Positions 6,275-9,042 of a stretch of DNA of 9,042 bases are shown in pieces. The stretch spans positions 1-9,042 of the forward strand of contig DVOU01000055.1 of NCBI GenBank assembly GCA_018713365.1. Direction: 5' to 3'. The position numbers were made by a program, and so were the translations under genes. The notes below the pieces were generated by a model. The model worked only from the letters and a program-made list of their open reading frames with translations, made no database searches and was not told where the DNA came from. The stretch comes from Pullichristensenella excrementipullorum (lineage in GTDB: Bacteria; Bacillota; Clostridia; Christensenellales; Aristaeellaceae). Position 1 is the stretch's first letter, and the number at the start of each line of letters is the position of its first letter.

Positions 6275-7477
6275 TTACTGCATGTTGGCAATCAGGTTTT
6301 GCGCCTGCGCCAGCGCGTCGTCAAAGCTCTCCCGCACGTCGCGCCCGGAGAGGTTGACGTCGGTGAGAAGGTCGCTCACCACCGTCCACATCACGTCCAT
6401 CTCGGGGATGTTGGGCATCGGCACGGCAATCTCCGCCGTGGCGCGCATGGCCTGTACCATCTCGTCTTCCGCCACCGCTTCGTCGTCGTAGCAGAGGGCG
6501 TTCGCCGGCGCGCAGCCGCTCGCCAGCGCCAGCGTCACGCCGATATCAGGCTCCACAAGGGCCGCGAGTACGGCGCGCACGCTGTCCTCCTTGTTCTCGG
6601 CGGCAAATTTGAGCACATGTACGCCCTGCACGCCGGAATAGGGCGCCAGCGCAAGGCCGGTCTCGTCCACCACCGGCATGGGGGCGATGCCCAGAGAGAT
6701 GCCCGCCTCGCGGGCGCTGGGCACCATCCACGGCCCGCCGATGGTGCTGTCGGCCTTGCCCTCCAGAAAGAGCGTGTTCACCGTGGCGTACTCCGTTTCC
6801 CCGGGCATGAGTCCGACGAACTTCTTGTGGTAGGCAAGCGCGTCCTGCACCGCCTCCGCGTCCGGGAACGGCTCGCCGTCTGCGGAGATGATCTCGCCGC
6901 CAAAGCCGTGGATCCAGGCGGCGGCGTAGTAGGCCGTGGAGTGCTGCTCCACAAAGCCGTAGCGCCCGCGGCCCGTGTTTGCCTGCATGTACTGGTACAA
7001 TTCCTCGGTGGTCGCGGGCACGCTGCCCTCGAGCATGTAGCGCTCGTTGTACAAAAACAGCAGCGTTTCAAAATACAGGGGCAACTGATAGAGCGTGCCG
7101 ACATAGGTGGCCGCTTCCAGCGTCATGGGCAGATGATTTGCAAGCGCGTCCTCTGCAAGCAGCGGCTCGATGGGCGCGAGTATGTCCATCTCGGCAAACA
7201 CGCCGACCTTGTCGTGGGCAAAGATGAACATGTCCGGCGCGGCGGAGGGGTCGTTGCCCACCAGCTTCAAGGAATCGGTGAGGCTGGTCTTTTTTTCAAA
7301 CGTCACTTCGATCTCGGGACAGGCTTCCGCCAGATAGGCGGACAATGCCTCCACCACGGCGTCCTCCTTGTCGTGCCAGATCACCAGTTTGGAGGCGTCC
7401 ACTTCCTTGCGCGCGGAGCAGCCGCCCAGCGACAGAGCAAGCAGCGCGATCAGCAAAATGGCCAGTATCCGCTTCAT
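6275..7477 (-). CDS. Extracellular maltodextrin-type solute-binding lipoprotein (MalE family)
   Basis: This lipoprotein (400 aa) captures malto-oligosaccharides outside the membrane and delivers them to the MalF/MalG permeases. The signal peptide is short: MKRILAILLIALLALSLGGC, with lipobox LGGC and Cys20 as the predicted lipid-anchored first residue. GGAGG (7485-7489) lies 7 nt before the ATG. The mature part matches extracellular solute-binding family 1: KLVIWHDKED near the N-terminus, YQLPLYFETLLFLYNERYML at about residues 129-148 (the usual PL-YET-LLFYN block), GGPWMVP near 248-254, and PYSGVQGVHVLKF in the C-terminal half. The length is normal. It follows the triple-CBM26 gene by 57 nt, with a strong hairpin in the gap and no separate promoter visible. 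Maltodextrin specificity rests on the neighbours, since binding residues cannot be assigned by eye. Confidence 0.95.
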   Translation of the reverse strand: MKRILAILLIALLALSLGGCSARKEVDASKLVIWHDKEDAVVEALSAYLAEACPEIEVTFEKKTSLTDSLKLVGNDPSAAPDMFIFAHDKVGVFAEMDILAPIEPLLAEDALANHLPMTLEAATYVGTLYQLPLYFETLLFLYNERYMLEGSVPATTEELYQYMQANTGRGRYGFVEQHSTAYYAAAWIHGFGGEIISADGEPFPDAEAVQDALAYHKKFVGLMPGETEYATVNTLFLEGKADSTIGGPWMVPSAREAGISLGIAPMPVVDETGLALAPYSGVQGVHVLKFAAENKEDSVRAVLAALVEPDIGVTLALASGCAPANALCYDDEAVAEDEMVQAMRATAEIAVPMPNIPEMDVMWTVVSDLLTDVNLSGRDVRESFDDALAQAQNLIANMQ

Positions 7478-7497
7478 GCCAGTTCCTCCATTTCAAA

Positions 7498-7519
7498 GGC
7501 TCCCCCGTGCGGGGGAGCC
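7498..7519 (-). terminator. Perfect 9-bp hairpin, leaky terminator or attenuator
   Basis: The stem GGCTCCCCC / GGGGGAGCC (7498-7506 and 7511-7519) is perfect, with a 4-nt loop. On the minus strand it is followed by TTTGAAAT, a poor T-tract. It should slow or partly stop transcription between the CBM26 gene and the binding-protein gene, or stabilise the upstream mRNA. It sits only 8 nt before the ribosome binding site at 7485-7489, so it could also affect translation start of the lipoprotein gene. Confidence 0.65.
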
Positions 7520-7534
7520 ATGGTCGGGGCGCGG

Positions 7535-8518
7535 TTAGGGCGCTTCATAGGTCACGGAGGCGTTCTCCGCGTCCGTCACCACCACCCATACGTCCACGCC
7601 GCTCTCCACGGAGAGGTCAGCCGTCTGCACGCTGCCTTCGTTGCCGTTGATGATGACCGAATTGATCCAGCCCGGGGCCTGTACGGTGTACCATCCGTCT
7701 TCCTCGGCCATGGGCTCGCCTGGCCAGGCGGCGTAGGCGTTGGTGCCGTCCGGGGCCGACCACGCCCAGCAGCAGGGCTCCGCCCAGTCCGCCGGCACCT
7801 GCGCGTGGATGGTGATGTCCGGCACGTCGGCCTGCTCGGGATCCTCGTAGGCCACTTCATAAGTGAGATCGTTGTAAACGGTGACCCAGACCTCCTTCGC
7901 CTCGATGGCGATGTCCTCCGTCTGCGCCTCGCCCTCGTTGCCGCTAATGATGATGGAGTTGACCCACGCGGGCGCTTCGGCGGTGAACCAGCCGTCCTCG
8001 CCGCCGCTCATGGCTTCGCCCGGCCAGGCCTCAAAGGCGTTGGTGCCGTCCGGGGCCGACCACGCCCAGAGGTTGACGGTCTCCCAGGCCAGCGGCACAT
8101 AGGCGTGTACGGTGAACATTTCCACATATTCGGGAATGGCCTCGTCCGCCTGCGCCTCGTAGGAGACCGTGCAGGAAAGATCGTCCGCGATGGCAATCCA
8201 CGCCGCCTTGCCCGCCTCGATCACCACGCCCTCGGTCTGCACGGCCGCGTCGTTGGCGCTGACGATGGCGTTCTGCACAAAGCCCGGCACATACGCGTAG
8301 TACCAGCCGCTTTCGCCCAGGGGCTGCATGGCCTCGCCCGGCCAGGCCTCAAAGGCGTTGGCGCCGTCGTCCGACCACGCCCACAGGTGCGGGCCCTCCC
8401 AGCCGTCCGGCACCTGCGCCAGCACCGGCACCATTTCCACATCCTCTTCCGCCAGAGACACGGGCAGCGCCGCCAGCAAAAGAACCGCGCAGAGCATCCA
8501 CAGCAGCATCTTCTTCAT
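7535..8518 (-). CDS. Secreted non-catalytic protein with three CBM26 starch-binding modules
   Basis: This secreted protein (327 aa) consists of a signal peptide and three starch-binding modules only. The signal peptide runs to about residue 23, with likely cleavage after SLA, and has no lipobox. The modules lie at about 29-121, 132-225 and 234-325. Each repeats the CBM26 pattern: WAWS-(A/D)-x-G-x-NA, AWPGE, GW(Y/F), a (V/I)NS(I/V)I-type strand, N(D/E)-x-x-x-QT, and a closing strand. There is no catalytic domain, dockerin, SLH, sortase motif or membrane anchor. By my count the mature part has 55 acidic residues, two lysines, no arginine and 20 tryptophans. GGGAGGG (8526-8532) lies 7 nt before the ATG. 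As first gene of the operon it probably holds starch or long maltodextrins near the cell. Non-catalytic starch-binding proteins such as Sas6 of Ruminococcus bromii are a loose functional parallel. The CBM26 call is by motif. Confidence 0.88.
   Translation of the reverse strand: MKKMLLWMLCAVLLLAALPVSLAEEDVEMVPVLAQVPDGWEGPHLWAWSDDGANAFEAWPGEAMQPLGESGWYYAYVPGFVQNAIVSANDAAVQTEGVVIEAGKAAWIAIADDLSCTVSYEAQADEAIPEYVEMFTVHAYVPLAWETVNLWAWSAPDGTNAFEAWPGEAMSGGEDGWFTAEAPAWVNSIIISGNEGEAQTEDIAIEAKEVWVTVYNDLTYEVAYEDPEQADVPDITIHAQVPADWAEPCCWAWSAPDGTNAYAAWPGEPMAEEDGWYTVQAPGWINSVIINGNEGSVQTADLSVESGVDVWVVVTDAENASVTYEAP
7735..8361 (-). repeat. Nearly identical DNA blocks inside the CBM26 modules
   Basis: A 35-nt block at 7735-7769 is repeated exactly at 8035-8069, exactly 300 nt away, between modules 3 and 2. 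A 28-nt block at 8016-8043 is repeated exactly at 8334-8361, between modules 2 and 1. They encode the WAWSAPDGTNA and AWPGE regions. Exact identity at synonymous positions points to recent duplication or ongoing gene conversion between modules, beyond simple conservation of the protein. Confidence 0.85.
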
Positions 8519-8569
8519 TCAGGAACCCTCCCTTTCGCAAACAGGCTTTTGCCCTGTATCGTTGTACCC

Positions 8570-8598
8570 ATCATAGCATGGCGTCGGGGAAGTGTCAA
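8570..8598 (-). promoter_or_regulatory. Main sigma-A promoter of the starch utilisation operon
   Basis: On the minus strand a perfect -35 TTGACA (8593-8598) is separated by 17 nt from TATGAT (8570-8575), a 5/6 match to the -10. The start falls near 8562 and gives a leader of about 44 nt. The leader contains a small imperfect hairpin (CAGGGC-AAAA-GCCTG) before the ribosome binding site. This is the strongest promoter in the window and fits high expression of the first gene. Confidence 0.88.
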
Positions 8599-8607
8599 AG
8601 AAAAGTA

Positions 8608-8630
8608 ACGAAATTAGTTTCGTATGCGAA
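8608..8630. promoter_or_regulatory. Candidate operator: CGAA half-site array
   Basis: An inverted repeat ACGAAA-TTAG-TTTCGT occupies 8608-8623, centred about 20 bp upstream of the -35 box. A third half-site, CGAA (8627-8630), follows after another 4-nt gap, so half-sites alternate in orientation at regular spacing. LacI-family operators often have arms of this kind, but usually with CG at the centre. The regulator encoded at 1695-2714 is the natural candidate to bind here. A position upstream of -35 would fit an activator or DNA looping better than simple blocking. Binding is inferred only. Confidence 0.45.
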
Positions 8631-8801
8631 TTGCTGCGCGGGAAGGGAGAAATTCATGCAATTCACACAATTTTTCTCTGGGCATTATCCACAGACTAGC
8701 GGTTATATTTCCATTCATGAGAGCCAAGAGAGAAACTGTTTTCCCGACTTTCTGACCGTGGCGCCGGAATTTCCCCATCCGCGCATTACATCCGTCTACC
8801 C
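8631..8801. other. Intergenic region without a recognisable gene
   Basis: The stretch between the operon promoter and the terminator of the right-hand gene (8519-8853 in all) has no convincing coding sequence. Apart from the promoter, operator candidate and terminator listed separately, it holds a single DnaA-box-like nonamer (8685-8693) and some AT-rich sequence. No plus-strand gene begins here. Confidence 0.6.
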
Positions 8802-8833
8802 AAAAAACGCCGGACGGATCACTCCGACCGGCG
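8802..8833 (-). terminator. Rho-independent terminator of the right-edge gene
   Basis: On the minus strand the stem is CGCCGG (8828-8833), one mismatch, CGGA (8823-8826), a 4-nt loop, then TCCG (8815-8818) and CCGGCG (8808-8813). Six Ts follow directly (8802-8807). It lies 20 nt after the stop of the gene at 8854-9042. It should insulate the starch operon's promoter from upstream transcription. Confidence 0.92.
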
Positions 8834-8853
8834 CTTGAAAACTGCGCGTGCTT

Positions 8854-9042
8854 TTATTTTACTGCACCCGACAGCCTTTCGCACACCGCCTTGCAGCGCT
8901 TCTTATTAAAAGCGATGCCGTAGGCGAGGATGTCCTCCCGGCCGTCCTCCCGCAGGCGCTCGTCATAGCGCCGCGCCTTGATCTGCTCCATCGCCTTTAC
9001 GCAGGCCTGCTCAAGCCCCTGAAATGTTGGTGCGTACTTGAC
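8854..9042 (-). CDS. PD-(D/E)XK nuclease superfamily protein (DUF1703 type), C-terminal fragment
   Basis: Only the last 62 codons are in the window; the gene continues beyond the right edge. The tail reads with the family's typical landmarks: FQGLEQA (residues 7-13 of the fragment), a helix KAMEQIKARRYDERLREDG (16-34), and EDILAYGIAFNKKRCKAV (36-53). This combination, EQIK---Y---L---G---I--YGIAF-KK-C, marks the C-terminus of PF08011-type proteins. These usually carry an AAA-ATPase domain at the N-terminus and a PD-(D/E)XK nuclease-like domain after it. The nuclease active site is not in the window. These proteins are abundant and often multi-copy in gut Clostridia and Bacteroidetes, and their role is unknown. 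The gene ends in TAA and is followed by a strong terminator, so it is a separate unit from the starch operon. Confidence 0.88.
   Translation of the reverse strand, partial: VKYAPTFQGLEQACVKAMEQIKARRYDERLREDGREDILAYGIAFNKKRCKAVCERLSGAVK

Noticed and set aside
8520..8600. CcpA catabolite-control (cre) site near the operon promoter
   Set aside because: No sequence fits the cre consensus. TTTGCGAAA at 8532-8540 is only a partial resemblance with the wrong spacing.
5444..8608. Very long plus-strand open frames opposite the starch operon (also 2644-4638 and 1749-2876)
   Set aside because: GC-rich coding sequence suppresses stops on the opposite strand. The minus-strand proteins have complete family motifs and ribosome binding sites, while the antisense translations are His/Arg/Gly-rich without any domain.
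8685..8693. DnaA-box consensus TTATCCACA
   Set aside because: A single box without neighbours, AT-rich unwinding element or dnaA/dnaN genes is not evidence for an origin.
8761..8790. Third possible copy of the 48-nt cassette segment (GAATTTCCCCAT, then CGCGC)
   Set aside because: It lacks the GCCGAT box and the GCCCTGAATTT block, and no gene follows on that strand, so the likeness is probably chance in GC-rich sequence.
8578..8838. 86-codon plus-strand open frame in the right intergenic region
   Set aside because: It overlaps the operon promoter, the operator candidate and the terminator stem, has no good ribosome binding site, and shows no recognisable protein pattern.

Overview
The window looks like chromosomal DNA from a GC-rich, Gram-positive Clostridia-type bacterium, probably a gut lineage. 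The reasons are strong AGGAGG-type ribosome binding sites on every gene, canonical sigma-A promoters in the few AT-rich gaps, a lipoprotein solute-binding protein, a maltodextrin ABC transporter without its own ATPase, and the tail of a PD-(D/E)XK/AAA-ATPase (DUF1703) protein that is common in gut Firmicutes. The species cannot be named from the sequence.

Layout. Positions 1-447 are a CRISPR array with seven identical 33-nt repeats and six complete spacers. No cas gene is in the window. A good sigma-A promoter at 506-534 points into the array on the minus strand. Positions 633-1569 (+ strand) hold two small genes of unknown function. One encodes a 122-aa soluble protein and the other a 94-aa Gly-rich membrane protein. 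Each has a near-identical sigma-28-like promoter in front and the same 17-nt GC-rich sequence directly after its stop codon. They look like two cargo genes placed in one repeated cassette frame.

Positions 1695-8600 (all minus strand) are a starch/maltodextrin utilisation locus. In transcription order it holds: a strong promoter with an inverted-repeat operator candidate; a secreted protein made only of three CBM26 starch-binding modules; a hairpin; a lipoprotein sugar-binding protein; a second hairpin; a MalF-type and a MalG-type permease with overlapping stop/start codons; a cytoplasmic GH13_20 neopullulanase/cyclomaltodextrinase; and a LacI-family regulator with its own promoter. The likely flow is starch capture outside the cell by the CBM26 protein, capture of released oligosaccharides by the lipoprotein, import through the two permeases powered by a shared MsmK-type ATPase encoded elsewhere, hydrolysis by the amylase inside, and control by the LacI-type regulator. 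No extracellular amylase is in the window, so one must be encoded elsewhere or supplied by other organisms.

Positions 8631-9042 hold a short intergenic region, a strong intrinsic terminator, and the C-terminal 62 codons of the DUF1703-type protein entering from the right edge.

The most unusual items are the hyperacidic, catalysis-free triple-CBM26 protein and the paired sigma-28-like cassettes beside the CRISPR array. All family assignments come from reading motifs by eye, since no searches were possible.
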